Source: a virus. Taken from it: a DNA stretch of 64,000 nucleotides. Numbering within the stretch: the stretch's first letter is position 1; the number at the start of each line of letters is the position of its first letter. Below are positions 15,498 through 22,806 of this stretch, one piece after another. Under the pieces are notes generated by a model. That model was not told where the DNA came from and did no database searches. It worked only from the letters and a program-made list of their open reading frames with translations. The translations under genes and the position numbers were made by a program. The stretch spans positions 1 to 64,000 of IMG/VR virus record IMGVR_UViG_3300046512_000168. One strand, 5' to 3'.

Positions 15498-16156
15498 ACA
15501 TGTCCCGCAGACAATTCCTCGGGGCCGCCGTTGCAACCAGTTGCAGCGCCCTCTTACCAGAGATCGCCCTCCCCGCACCTGCGGTCCAGCATGAGATGAT
15601 CGCGCCGGCCACGACGATATGGGTAGGCGGCCATAATGGCGAATTCGACTGGCAGCCGTTCAATGCACCGACCTGGCGCGACGCGGTCAAGCAGATGCTC
15701 GAATACCACGGCCACGGCAACGACGAAGAGATCGCGGCCACGATGACCATGACGGACGAGGAATTGCGCGCCGAGCTGAAGCACATGGGGATGGACACCG
15801 AGCGCGTGACCAAGATGGACGGACTGCAGCCGAACGAAGTCAAAGCGCACCACTGGATAAGAGCTGGCCTTGGCGCATCGTGCTCGCGCTGTGACAACGA
15901 ATGCTATGCGGATAACGGCGCGCGGGCGATCGGCACAGAAGCAGTGTGCGAAGAGTGCATCACGTTGACAGACCTGCTCAAGACGGGAAACAAGTGGGAC
16001 CTGTCGAACGCAGAAGAGCAGATCGTCGAGATCATGATCGATCAGAACTGCGACGAAGGCGAGGTGCTGGCCGTCTTGGCGCGCGATAACGACATAAGCG
16101 CGATCACACCCGAACTATGGGCGAAGTGCCTGGGCGAAGCGAGGAAGTGGATATGA
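15494..16156 (+). CDS. Zinc-cluster protein with Tat-type signal sequence
   Basis: 220 residues. The N-terminus, MNMSRRQFLGAAVATSCSALLPEIALPAPA in two parts (SRRQFLGAAVATSCSALL, then PEIALPAPA), fits a twin-arginine signal peptide with an AxA-like cleavage site. The mature part has an acidic helix and a cysteine cluster CSRCDNEC, ADNGARAI, then VCEEC (about 133-157) that would bind zinc. Tat exports folded, metal-loaded proteins, which would fit. AGGAGA precedes the chosen ATG. A palindrome copy lies within the signal sequence, in an unusual frame. Confidence 0.8.
   Translation: MNMSRRQFLGAAVATSCSALLPEIALPAPAVQHEMIAPATTIWVGGHNGEFDWQPFNAPTWRDAVKQMLEYHGHGNDEEIAATMTMTDEELRAELKHMGMDTERVTKMDGLQPNEVKAHHWIRAGLGASCSRCDNECYADNGARAIGTEAVCEECITLTDLLKTGNKWDLSNAEEQIVEIMIDQNCDEGEVLAVLARDNDISAITPELWAKCLGEARKWI
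15531..15546. repeat. Dispersed palindrome variant, coding
   Basis: TTGCAACCAGTTGCAG in the Tat-signal region, read in a frame other than LQxVA. Confidence 0.8.
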
Positions 16157-16632
16157 GCGAACTGAAAGTCGGCGATCGGTTTCACGGACAATTGCCGTGG
16201 ATCGGATACCGAGAAATCGAAGTCGTGCGCCGAGGCATTCCGAAGGAAGGCGAATACTTCCTCGGACGGGGTACGCATGTGCTGCAGGCAAAGGGCACAC
16301 AATTCGCGCCACATCGAAAAGACCGCTGGATAGTGCAACTGGTTACAGAGGAGAGGACTGATACCTTGAGCGAAATGCTGAGCGCCTTGCGACGAGTTGC
16401 AGAATTGGAAGCGGCACTGCGGGAAGTGCGAGACGCTATTGTGCGCGCCGACCCAGACGTCCTAACAGACACACTCTGGATGCCCGAAGACGTTCTCATG
16501 GGCGCTACCGTCGTCGACCGCATCGACATTGCGCTCGAAGAAAAATTGCACCCAGTTGCACCGAACAGCAGACAATCGGTATCGCCACGCACCACAGGGT
16601 CAGTCGGCAAACCGACGCCACCGAGAAGATAA
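16153..16632 (+). CDS. Unknown protein with three palindrome copies
   Basis: 159 residues. N-terminal beta-rich part (LKVGDRFHGQLPWIGYREIEV) suggests a small barrel; the middle is a helix (ALRRVAELEAALREVRDAIV); the C-terminus is basic and low in complexity (SVSPRTTGSVGKPTPPRR). Three palindrome copies fall in the gene, encoding VQLVT, LRRVA and LHPVA. Confidence 0.8.
   Translation: MSELKVGDRFHGQLPWIGYREIEVVRRGIPKEGEYFLGRGTHVLQAKGTQFAPHRKDRWIVQLVTEERTDTLSEMLSALRRVAELEAALREVRDAIVRADPDVLTDTLWMPEDVLMGATVVDRIDIALEEKLHPVAPNSRQSVSPRTTGSVGKPTPPRR
16333..16348. repeat. Dispersed palindrome, degenerate, coding
   Basis: GTGCAACTGGTTACAG; one mismatch in the right arm. Confidence 0.55.
16387..16402. 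repeat. Dispersed palindrome, degenerate, coding
   Basis: TTGCGACGAGTTGCAG; one mismatch in the left arm, still in the LxRVA frame. Confidence 0.55.
16546..16561. repeat. Dispersed palindrome variant, coding
   Basis: TTGCACCCAGTTGCAC, encoding LHPVA. Confidence 0.65.
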
Positions 16633-16643
16633 TAGGACGCCCG

Positions 16644-16940
16644 ATGACGGAATACCTATATCGCTATCTGCCTAGCGGTAATGCGCACCAATTCGACGCG
16701 CTCGATGCAGACCTTATAAAGCGCGGTGTCGATGCAGAGGTATCAGACATCAACAAGGGCAGACTTTACCGCGTGCCCGTCGCCGATCTACCAAAGATGC
16801 CCAGAGACGAAAGTGGCCCCTACTTCGGAACTGACGAGGAAGGATGGCCTTTTCATCAGGGAGACTGGGAAGAAGATCGCATCGACTGGGGCGGGACGGC
16901 CTGGAGAAAATTGCAACAAGTTGCACGGGGACAGATATGA
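16644..16940 (+). CDS. Unknown protein, 98 residues
   Basis: Starts MTEYLYRYLPSGNAHQFDAL. Acidic and aromatic C-terminal half (FGTDEEGWPFHQGDWEEDRIDWGG). The C-terminus KLQQVARGQI is encoded by a palindrome copy that overlaps the end of the gene. No function recognised. Confidence 0.8.
   Translation: MTEYLYRYLPSGNAHQFDALDADLIKRGVDAEVSDINKGRLYRVPVADLPKMPRDESGPYFGTDEEGWPFHQGDWEEDRIDWGGTAWRKLQQVARGQI
16911..16926. repeat. Dispersed palindrome variant, coding
   Basis: TTGCAACAAGTTGCAC near a gene 3-prime end, encoding LQQVA. Confidence 0.8.
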
Positions 16941-17215
16941 CAGACTCGTTACAGCCACGCATCCATATGTGGTGGAGCGATCTCCTGAAGCAGTATGCGC
17001 AGGGACGATTGATCGCGGTGGCGCACACACCAGACGAAGCACGCAGGAAGATCAGGGAGCAGTTCCCCGCATGGCTTGCCGAACGCTATAGCTGGCTGAG
17101 CCCATTAGACGAGGACGATATCGAACAGGTCGAAGAGCTGAAGGGCAAGCTAGAAGCCGATCTAGCCAAAGAGCCCGAAGTGCATGGTGTCATCTATGTG
17201 AGCGGGAGCGAGTAA
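16937..17215 (+). CDS. Unknown protein, 92 residues
   Basis: Helical N-terminus with tryptophans (MWWSDLLKQYAQGRLIAVAHT) and a central helix (DEARRKIREQFPAWLAERY) followed by an acidic coiled segment. The phrase IAVAHTxDEARxxI resembles small phage proteins with a strand-helix unit. Coupled to both neighbours. Confidence 0.8.
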   Translation: MTDSLQPRIHMWWSDLLKQYAQGRLIAVAHTPDEARRKIREQFPAWLAERYSWLSPLDEDDIEQVEELKGKLEADLAKEPEVHGVIYVSGSE

Positions 17216-17406
17216 TGGCTAAGGGCGATCTAGGACCACCGAGCGGCGAGCCGTGCCGCGTCTGCGGGAAGCACCTGGCAAACCAGATGGAGCCGCGCTT
17301 CAGCTATACCGTCTGCTGGACACATCGCGACGTGCCGCCGGCATCCCTGACATTCGCCAGCGGGCAGTACAGGAAGCTCGGCAAGACGCAATGGGACAGG
17401 AAATGA
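17215..17406 (+). CDS. Small zinc-ribbon-like protein, 63 residues
   Basis: CRVCGKH at 14-20 and CWTH at about 34-37 make a CxxC...CxxH set suited to bind one zinc ion. The C-terminus is basic (RKLGKTQWDRK). The start overlaps the preceding stop by one base (TAATG). Function unknown. Confidence 0.8.
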   Translation: MAKGDLGPPSGEPCRVCGKHLANQMEPRFSYTVCWTHRDVPPASLTFASGQYRKLGKTQWDRK

Positions 17407-17633
17407 TCACGATCGAGAAAGCGCGCAACTACCTGCTCATCTGCTGCGCACTCATCCTCATGCTGACGTTGGCCTCGCTCTTCACAGGTTCATGGGGCTG
17501 GCTGATCTCACTGCCTGTCTGGACGTGGACGGCTTACACATGGGGCAAGATGTATAAGCGGCTCCGAGACGACGAATTGCAACGCGTTGCAGCCGAGCGC
17601 GAGAAGCGCCGCCGCAAGATTGACCTCGACTGA
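17403..17633 (+). CDS. Two-helix membrane protein with KIDL-type tail
   Basis: 76 residues. Two hydrophobic segments (LLICCALILMLTLASLF, about 11-27, and WGWLISLPVWTWTAY, about 30-45) predict an inner-membrane hairpin. The cytoplasmic tail DDELQRVAAEREKRRRKIDL combines the palindrome-encoded LQRVA with the shared terminal motif. Confidence 0.85.
   Translation: MITIEKARNYLLICCALILMLTLASLFTGSWGWLISLPVWTWTAYTWGKMYKRLRDDELQRVAAEREKRRRKIDLD
17577..17592. repeat. Dispersed palindrome (GC centre), coding
   Basis: TTGCAACGCGTTGCAG, encoding LQRVA in the membrane-protein tail. Confidence 0.95.
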
Positions 17634-17692
17634 TTGCGCACGACAAGCCAATGCCCTAAATACGTTGCGGTTATTTCCGCAGCCAAGGGAGC

Positions 17693-18079
17693 ATGGCATT
17701 GGAACGAAGGACAATCGTAGCGCTGACAATGGCCGCCACAATACTGTGTCAGGCAGCGCCGAGTGAGGGAGCGCAGGTCAAAGTGCCGCAGACCATCCCA
17801 GCAAACTATAAAGCGCAGATCAAAGAGCGCCTGAAGACCACGCTCGTCGACCCCTATTCGTTGCGCGATCTGGAGATCACCGACCCGCAGGCCATCCCGC
17901 TGTTCGGCGGCCCGGCTCCCGGCGTCTGCCTGCGCTTCAATCCCAAGAACAACTACGGTGCCTATTCCGGCCTGCAGACCTATATCGTCTACTTCCGCAG
18001 CGGCAAGATGGGCGTCATCGACCACCCCAAGACGACGGTATGCGGCGCATGGAGGCCCGCCCCAGAGCTGGCCGGATAA
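17693..18079 (+). CDS. Secreted or periplasmic protein, 128 residues
   Basis: N-terminal signal peptide (RRTIVALTMAATILCQAAPSEGA) with likely cleavage near SEGA. The mature part, KERLKTTLVDPYSLRDLEI followed by GVCLRFNPKNNYGAYSGLQTYIV, resembles a family of short exported proteins I know from rhizobial genomes (phrase VCVRxNAKNxFGGYTG). Start supported by AAGGGAG. It may be a host gene picked up by the phage. A hairpin follows the stop. Confidence 0.85.
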   Translation: MALERRTIVALTMAATILCQAAPSEGAQVKVPQTIPANYKAQIKERLKTTLVDPYSLRDLEITDPQAIPLFGGPAPGVCLRFNPKNNYGAYSGLQTYIVYFRSGKMGVIDHPKTTVCGAWRPAPELAG

Positions 18080-18082
18080 AGA

Positions 18083-18113
18083 AAGCCCGCCAGGCTACCA
18101 CACCTTGCGGGCT
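18083..18113 (+). terminator. Hairpin after the secreted-protein gene
   Basis: AGCCCGC/GCGGGCT stem with a 16-base loop. No T run follows, so it may be a processing or pausing hairpin rather than an intrinsic terminator. Confidence 0.4.
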
Positions 18114-18196
18114 CTCCACTGTGAACGCTCATCTGAGCTCCAGAAGCACGAGTAGTATCGGCTCCGGTTTTCGTCACGTCAAGCAGGCAAAAAAAA

Positions 18197-18212
18197 TTGC
18201 AACTTGTTGCAC
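18197..18212. repeat. Dispersed palindrome variant
   Basis: TTGCAACTTGTTGCAC, 34 bp upstream of an early-type -35 box. Confidence 0.85.
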
Positions 18213-18230
18213 TTCGTTTGTCGATTTAAG

Positions 18231-18259
18231 TTGACGAACACTTAGACATATGGCATATT
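18231..18259 (+). promoter_or_regulatory. Early-type promoter
   Basis: -35 TTGACG, spacer AACACTTAGACATATGG, -10 CATATT. Confidence 0.88.
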
Positions 18260-18293
18260 TAAAGCATAGAGAAACACAGAGATGGAGACGGAA

Positions 18294-18464
18294 ATGTTCA
18301 AGGTAGTTCAGATGATCAGCGGCCACGAAGTCAAGATGAGCGGCAAGGTCTCGGCTGAGCGCGCTCACCAGATCATGATCAACTACAACCGTGGCCTGAA
18401 CCGCTCCGACCGCGCTGCTCTGGCCTGGGCCAAGAAGCAGGGCTTCAAGATCGTCGCTGCTTAA
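18294..18464 (+). CDS. Unknown small basic protein, 56 residues
   Basis: First gene after an early-type promoter. MFKVVQMISGHEVKMSGKVS then a helix (AERAHQIMINYNRGL) and a basic C-terminus (WAKKQGFKIVAA). An ATG twelve bases upstream is in frame, but GGAG is placed for this start. Function unknown. Confidence 0.8.
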   Translation: MFKVVQMISGHEVKMSGKVSAERAHQIMINYNRGLNRSDRAALAWAKKQGFKIVAA

Positions 18465-18475
18465 GGATTGGACAT

Positions 18476-18631
18476 ATGTCGCCGACCATCGCATTGCGCG
18501 CCCGCCCGACCAAGATCAGCAAGCCGGCGCCCCGTCTGTCCATCCTGTCGAAGTTGCAACCCGTTGCAATGACCGAAGACGAAGTCGCGCACGACGCCGC
18601 CGTTCCAGCGCTGGATCGAAAACACTTGTAG
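18476..18631 (+). CDS. Very small protein, 51 residues
   Basis: MSPTIALRARPTKISKPAPR continues to LSILSKLQPVAMTEDEVAHD and ends LDRKHL. Basic, proline-containing and probably unstructured N-terminal half; LQPVA is palindrome-encoded. Support is its tight fit between flanking genes and GGATTGG upstream; the gene is shorter than usual cut-offs. Confidence 0.6.
   Translation: MSPTIALRARPTKISKPAPRLSILSKLQPVAMTEDEVAHDAAVPALDRKHL
18554..18569. repeat. Dispersed palindrome (CC centre), coding
   Basis: TTGCAACCCGTTGCAA inside a 51-residue gene. Confidence 0.95.
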
Positions 18632-18643
18632 GAGGAATGCACG

Positions 18644-18766
18644 ATGACGAAGGACGAAATCCTCGCGCAGTATCAGAAGGGGATGAGCTTCAACGAGGCC
18701 TATGCCGCCCTGTCCAAGCTGGGCTATGGTCATTGGCAGATCGGCCGCATGCTAGGAGAGGGATGA
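18644..18766 (+). CDS. Very small protein, 40 residues
   Basis: MTKDEILAQYQKGMSFNEAY then AALSKLGYGHWQIGRMLGEG. The second half reads like a short helix-turn-helix, so weak DNA binding is possible. A strong AGGAGG site precedes it, and its stop overlaps the next start (ATGATG arrangement). Confidence 0.7.
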   Translation: MTKDEILAQYQKGMSFNEAYAALSKLGYGHWQIGRMLGEG

Positions 18767-19005
18767 TGGCAACTCACGTCATAGACGCAAGCGAGCACCG
18801 TGTCGCCCAGAGCTTCGACATCACGCAGAACGCAGACGGGTCATGGCACGTGGTTGACGATGTCGGTCATGTCCAGACGATGAAGGCGATCTTCACCACC
18901 GAAGAACAGGTGGTCCTGGTGCTCGACCTCATCGCACGCAACTGGGACGCCGGCTACGAACAGGGCCGTTTCGAACGCACACGCACAGGAGGGCAAAGAC
19001 CATGA
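18766..19005 (+). CDS. Unknown protein, 79 residues
   Basis: Beta-rich first half (HRVAQSFDITQNADGSWHVV) and a helix (TTEEQVVLVLDLIARNW) with a basic C-terminus. GGAGAGG precedes the ATG. No family recognised; 4-base overlap with the next gene. Confidence 0.8.
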   Translation: MATHVIDASEHRVAQSFDITQNADGSWHVVDDVGHVQTMKAIFTTEEQVVLVLDLIARNWDAGYEQGRFERTRTGGQRP

Positions 19006-19451
19006 GCAAGTACGCTAAACTCGACGACATCTGCAAGCGCCTCGGCTATCACGGCATCTGCCCTGAAGCCCTGGAGGAGCTGATCAACATCCGACCCATG
19101 GTCGACGACTTCATGGCCGGCATGCGCCAGATGTTCGCGCCCCGCGAAGAAGGCCCTATCGAGTTCGTCGACGAGTACCAGAACGGCAATATCGAGGTGC
19201 TGGAGACGATCGACTCTGCCGACATTCACCCGACCGATGATGGCGTTACCGGCCAACGGCACGCGATCGCCAAGCAGCTCCGTAGCGGCGCGATCGATAG
19301 AGATGCTGCGCTCACGCAATTCCGCGCTACCGGCATGACGCTTCAGAGGGCACAAGAGCGTGTCCTGCGCATCCTGTTGGAGCGCGCCAAGTCCGGCGAG
19401 GTCGTCAACATGCCGGCCGGCACGTCCGTCCTGGGCAACAGGGAAGACTGA
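19002..19451 (+). CDS. Unknown protein, 149 residues
   Basis: Helical N-terminus (LDDICKRLGYHGICPEALEEL), an acidic linker and a C-terminal helix pair (RSGAIDRDAALTQFRATGM, LQRAQERVLRILLERA). The LRSGxIDRDxALxxFxATG phrase looks like a small helical repeat. No catalytic motif seen. Confidence 0.8.
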   Translation: MSKYAKLDDICKRLGYHGICPEALEELINIRPMVDDFMAGMRQMFAPREEGPIEFVDEYQNGNIEVLETIDSADIHPTDDGVTGQRHAIAKQLRSGAIDRDAALTQFRATGMTLQRAQERVLRILLERAKSGEVVNMPAGTSVLGNRED

Positions 19452-19452
19452 C

Positions 19453-19632
19453 ATGTACAAGACCGTCATCAAGATCGAGGTGCAGACGGCCGAGAAGCCT
19501 ACCCCCGGCCAGCTCAAGGACATCCGCTGGGCCGTCCAGGCAAAGATCAAAGAGCTGGAACACGACGACGAGCTCGGCGAGCCCTTCGACCCTCTCGTCA
19601 AGGGCGCCTTCGTCATGGGGGAGGACGAGTAG
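19453..19632 (+). CDS. Unknown small protein, 59 residues
   Basis: Strand (YKTVIKIEVQTAE) then helix (PGQLKDIRWAVQAKIKELEH) and an acidic tail, a simple alpha/beta plan. One base after the preceding stop. Confidence 0.8.
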   Translation: MYKTVIKIEVQTAEKPTPGQLKDIRWAVQAKIKELEHDDELGEPFDPLVKGAFVMGEDE

Positions 19633-19633
19633 T

Positions 19634-19891
19634 ATGGCGACCTTCAACGCCAAGGACTACACCTGGCCATACAGCCCGAAATACCTCGAAGAGCAGCACG
19701 GCTTCTTTGCCGACTGGATGGTGTTCGGCAGATCGAGCGATGACCCGAGCGTTGGTGACATCGTCGATTGCACGCTGTCGAATAGCGACGTCGCGCTCAA
19801 TGTCCCGCTTGCCAAGGCAGAGCAGATTGTCGAGCTGCGGCGCGAATTCGTGCGTCGTGTCATCGCGATCATGAACGATAGGGAAGGCTGA
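19634..19891 (+). CDS. Unknown protein, 85 residues
   Basis: Aromatic N-terminus (KDYTWPYSPKYLEEQHGFFADW) and a C-terminal helix (AEQIVELRREFVRRVIAIM). No family recognised. Spaced by one base from both neighbours. Confidence 0.8.
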   Translation: MATFNAKDYTWPYSPKYLEEQHGFFADWMVFGRSSDDPSVGDIVDCTLSNSDVALNVPLAKAEQIVELRREFVRRVIAIMNDREG

Positions 19892-19892
19892 C

Positions 19893-20552
19893 ATGCAGGA
19901 CAAAACCATACCGATGAAGGGCGGCTGGGTCATGTGCACCATGGTCCCGCCGACCCAGATCAAGCCTGCCTACCTTGGTGTCTACTATGCCCGCCCGGAG
20001 AGGGTCTTCGAGCAGGGCGCGTTCACCAATCTGCTGCACAGCGCCTATTCCGACAGCCAGCTTCGGGTGATCTACAAGCATCGCCAGCGCGCTAAGCTTA
20101 GCGTCTCCGAACAGGAAGAACTGCAGCGCATCGGCAAGACCAAGCGTCTGAAGCGCGCGATGGCCGACGTGCCACTGTGGCATGACACGGATGAAGTCGA
20201 ACCGCCAGAGGAGATCGACCTGCCGGACCTTTCCGACCTGGTGCTGGAAATGCGTGTGCGCATCCTGACGCCCGACGGCGAAGTCTGCCTCGAACCACAC
20301 GAGTATTCGATCATCGACGATCTGCAGCCATACCTGGACGAGATCGGCGATGGCTATTTCATGCGCGAGCTGGGCGGCATCAAGTCGGCCAAGAAGCTGC
20401 AGGAACAGCTCTTCTACGTCATGCAGCGCGGCATCCCCAGAACGACCGCTTACAAGCTACTCCTCGGCGAGATCGAGCGACCGAACGTCTTCTGGCTTGA
20501 GCCACACCCCGGCCTGCAGGCATACTTCTCTCGCGGTGCCTTCAGCCGTTGA
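19893..20552 (+). CDS. Unknown protein, 219 residues
   Basis: Contains GAFTNLLHSAYSDSQLRVIY, a charged stretch with RIGKTKRLKRAM, and an acidic segment EPPEEIDLPDLSDLVLEMRV. The C-terminus (GIPRTTAYKLLLGEIERPNV, FWLEPHPGLQAYFSR) is compact. No motif I can assign. Last gene before a palindrome and a new promoter. Confidence 0.85.
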   Translation: MQDKTIPMKGGWVMCTMVPPTQIKPAYLGVYYARPERVFEQGAFTNLLHSAYSDSQLRVIYKHRQRAKLSVSEQEELQRIGKTKRLKRAMADVPLWHDTDEVEPPEEIDLPDLSDLVLEMRVRILTPDGEVCLEPHEYSIIDDLQPYLDEIGDGYFMRELGGIKSAKKLQEQLFYVMQRGIPRTTAYKLLLGEIERPNVFWLEPHPGLQAYFSRGAFSR

Positions 20553-20559
20553 GCTAAAA

Positions 20560-20575
20560 TTGCAACCCGTTGCAT
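20560..20575. repeat. Dispersed palindrome (CC centre)
   Basis: TTGCAACCCGTTGCAT, seven bases after a stop and 23 bp before a -35 box. Confidence 0.95.
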
Positions 20576-20582
20576 TCATTTG

Positions 20583-20611
20583 TTGACGAACACTTGAACA
20601 TATGCGATAGT
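20583..20611 (+). promoter_or_regulatory. Early-type promoter
   Basis: -35 TTGACG, spacer AACACTTGAACATATGC, -10 GATAGT. Confidence 0.9.
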
Positions 20612-20636
20612 AAATAATAGACAGATGGAGGGGCAG

Positions 20637-20852
20637 ATGCCCAAGCTAATTCGAGACGTCCAGTGCAATCTGTGGGGCAGCGATGTCACCCTGCCGGCGG
20701 GCACGCGTGTAATGCTGGTCAAGGGCGCGAGCGGTACAAAGGGCGATCTCTACGCCGTCGCTGACGCAAAGCTGCTGGTCGATCTCACGGGCAATTCGCA
20801 TGACCCGAAATACCGGTATGCGTTCGTCGATCACGCTGACGTAGGGGAATAG
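20637..20852 (+). CDS. Unknown small protein, 71 residues
   Basis: Beta-rich (CNLWGSDVTLPAGTRVMLVK) with an AGTRV turn, likely a small barrel. An ATG twelve bases upstream is in frame, but GGAGGGG lies between the two and favours this start. First gene of its promoter. Confidence 0.8.
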   Translation: MPKLIRDVQCNLWGSDVTLPAGTRVMLVKGASGTKGDLYAVADAKLLVDLTGNSHDPKYRYAFVDHADVGE

Positions 20853-20855
20853 GAC

Positions 20856-21170
20856 ATGACAGACGAAGCGAAGCAGAAAGTCAGCTTTCTCGACGATGTA
20901 AAACCAGCGTGGACCTACGTGGCGCAGGTTTGCCTCATAGCTCTAGAAGATGGGACGGACGCTGGCATTACCGAAGCCAAGAGCACGGTAATGCACATGG
21001 CGCAGGTCGCCGATAAGGCTGTCTTCTACAGGAGCCTCCTGCAGAAATATATCGAGCACGTCGGCAGCCGCGAAGGCTTCACCTTCCTCGACGATCTTGA
21101 CGTCGACACGTCATTTACCAACGAAGAGAAGGCCGAGTTGCTTAAGCTCAATGCGGAGCGTCAGTCATGA
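20856..21170 (+). CDS. Unknown helical protein, 104 residues
   Basis: Mostly helical (AQVCLIALEDGTDAGITEAK, VADKAVFYRSLLQKYIEHVG) with an acidic C-terminal half. No family recognised. Coupled to the next gene by a 4-base overlap. Confidence 0.8.
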   Translation: MTDEAKQKVSFLDDVKPAWTYVAQVCLIALEDGTDAGITEAKSTVMHMAQVADKAVFYRSLLQKYIEHVGSREGFTFLDDLDVDTSFTNEEKAELLKLNAERQS

Positions 21171-21550
21171 GCGAAGCAGTCAGCGAAAAGGGCGTGCCCC
21201 TCGACGGCAAGCGCGCCGCAGAGACCGGCTGGGGCGAACGGGACAATCCATTTCCGAAGGGACGCCGGGACCATGAAGCCTGGGCCAACGCGCACAAGGC
21301 GCAGCTCGGCGAGATGTGGAAGGACTGGAGGCACGTCCCTGACGCGCTCGTCGAGGCGGTCTCGCGCATCGACCCAGCAACCATAGACGCTCGCGTCGAG
21401 GAAGATCGCTACCTGCGCGCCGGCCGCCACCTCTTCGATACCGCGAAGTCGCTCGGCTGGAAGGACGACGGCGAGGGCGCTTACGAATTCATCCAACGCA
21501 TCAGCTACGAGCAGGGCCTGGACGACGCGAAAAGAGGAAACAGGGAATGA
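21167..21550 (+). CDS. Unknown protein, 127 residues
   Basis: Disordered charged N-terminus with ETGWGERDNPFPKGRRDH, then two helices (AWANAHKAQLGEMWKDW, DARVEEDRYLRAGRHLFDTA). The NPFPKGxxxHEAWxxG-like phrase recalls small phage and bacterial CrpP-like proteins, but the match is loose. 4-base overlaps on both sides. Confidence 0.8.
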   Translation: MSEAVSEKGVPLDGKRAAETGWGERDNPFPKGRRDHEAWANAHKAQLGEMWKDWRHVPDALVEAVSRIDPATIDARVEEDRYLRAGRHLFDTAKSLGWKDDGEGAYEFIQRISYEQGLDDAKRGNRE

Positions 21551-22017
21551 CTGACAAGACCAAAGAAGCCTTGGAAAAGGTGATGTCCTATGCGCGCGTG
21601 GCGGCCATCCTGCCATTGGACGCGCAGAAGCAGGCGTTCGATGCGCTGAAAGCTGCGGACGATGACGAGCCGACGGCTGAAGACCGCATCGACAACGCGG
21701 TGCAGGCCATGTCGGAGACGCACTCCTCCTGGGAGAGCCGCTGCCACGCGATCATGGCGGCCATCGGCAAAGACTTCGGCCGGTTGCAACCCGTTGCAGA
21801 CGAGGACACGCGCATCGTCTTCGATCAGGAATGGACCCCGAACTACCTCAGTGTCGAGGACAGCGGCGCAGCGCGCATCTACTGCGTCGAGCCCGTCGAC
21901 GAAAACCTGCGCATGGAGGTACGTCTGCACGGCTATGACGAAGACTGCAACCATGAGACCTTCAAGCAGTTCGAAGGCAAGCGCATCCGCGTTACAGTCG
22001 AGGCGATCGAAGAATGA
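21547..22017 (+). CDS. Unknown protein, 156 residues
   Basis: Helical N-terminal half (KTKEALEKVMSYARVAAILP, AEDRIDNAVQAMSETHS) and a beta-rich C-terminal half. The linker GRLQPVADED between them is encoded by a palindrome copy, so the repeat sits at a domain boundary. Confidence 0.8.
   Translation: MTDKTKEALEKVMSYARVAAILPLDAQKQAFDALKAADDDEPTAEDRIDNAVQAMSETHSSWESRCHAIMAAIGKDFGRLQPVADEDTRIVFDQEWTPNYLSVEDSGAARIYCVEPVDENLRMEVRLHGYDEDCNHETFKQFEGKRIRVTVEAIEE
21784..21799. repeat. Dispersed palindrome (CC centre), coding
   Basis: TTGCAACCCGTTGCAG at a likely domain linker, encoding LQPVA. Confidence 0.9.
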
Positions 22018-22196
22018 CCCGCGCTCAGATTGAGGCGAGACTTATGGTTTTCCGGGAGCGCCTGTCAAAAGTGCGAGAGGTCCTGCGCAACCCATTAAGC
22101 CACTCCCCGGAGCAGCGCCTCGCGATGCGGGCAGAAGGGAACGTGTACGCGACAGAGATCATTGCGCTAGAAGCCATGTTGGAGGTGACGGAATGA
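22014..22196 (+). CDS. Small helical protein, 60 residues
   Basis: One long helix (AQIEARLMVFRERLSKVREV) and a second (GNVYATEIIALEAMLEV), likely a helical hairpin or coiled-coil dimer. Overlaps both neighbours by 4 bases. Confidence 0.8.
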   Translation: MTRAQIEARLMVFRERLSKVREVLRNPLSHSPEQRLAMRAEGNVYATEIIALEAMLEVTE

Positions 22197-22420
22197 GCGT
22201 CCATACGATCTTCGCGCACAAGAGCTATATCGTCGACGCGTTCATCAGCGTGGTGCAGGAGGGCGAGTATCGACCTTACTATGCCTTCCTGACGGACAGC
22301 CTGATGACATCCGAGCGCTGCCAGGCGCAGGCGCGCTTCGAAGGCCGTAAGGTGCTCTACCGCGTTCGCGTCAAGATGCGCAAAGACTTCCCGATCATCG
22401 GACGAAAGGGTAGATCATGA
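22193..22420 (+). CDS. Unknown protein, 75 residues
   Basis: Alpha/beta protein with AHKSYIVDAFISVVQEGEYR and a basic C-terminus (VRVKMRKDFPIIGRKGRS). No family recognised. Confidence 0.8.
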   Translation: MSVHTIFAHKSYIVDAFISVVQEGEYRPYYAFLTDSLMTSERCQAQARFEGRKVLYRVRVKMRKDFPIIGRKGRS

Positions 22421-22806
22421 TAGACTGGTCAACCGTCATCGGCATGTGGATAGGCATGGCCATAGGCGGGCTCATCCTCGGTGCCCTGATGCTCATCGGC
22501 TTCCATGTCGCAAGGCGTTTCAGGGTGCACCACAACAGACGCCTCTGGAGACAGGTATTCGGGCCGACACTGGCCGAAGCCAAAGTGCTCGCCGAGCAGA
22601 AGCGTAAGGCGACGCTGATACAGAACTGCGCCATGGCCTACCAGCACCACACCGGTACTGACACGATGGTCATCCACCCGACTAAGCGTGACCGTCTGTC
22701 GTGCATGTACTGCCCCTTCGATCTTCCCTTGCCGACGCGCTACCGTGAAATCCGTGGCGGCTCGATCGGCGGTGGCTGGAGCACAGTCGAGGTCATAGAG
22801 CCATGA
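22417..22806 (+). CDS. Membrane-anchored protein with CxxC, 129 residues
   Basis: N-terminal transmembrane helix (MWIGMAIGGLILGALMLIGF, about 10-29) followed by a strongly basic juxtamembrane stretch (HVARRFRVHHNRRLWRQ), predicting a cytoplasmic C-terminal domain. That domain has CMYCPFDLPLPTR, half of a metal site, near several histidines. Function unknown. Confidence 0.82.
   Translation: MIDWSTVIGMWIGMAIGGLILGALMLIGFHVARRFRVHHNRRLWRQVFGPTLAEAKVLAEQKRKATLIQNCAMAYQHHTGTDTMVIHPTKRDRLSCMYCPFDLPLPTRYREIRGGSIGGGWSTVEVIEP

Noticed and set aside
17693-18079. Secreted 128-residue protein as a lipoprotein
   Set aside because: TILC lacks a small residue before the Cys, so a lipobox is not convincing; ordinary Sec cleavage near SEGA fits better.
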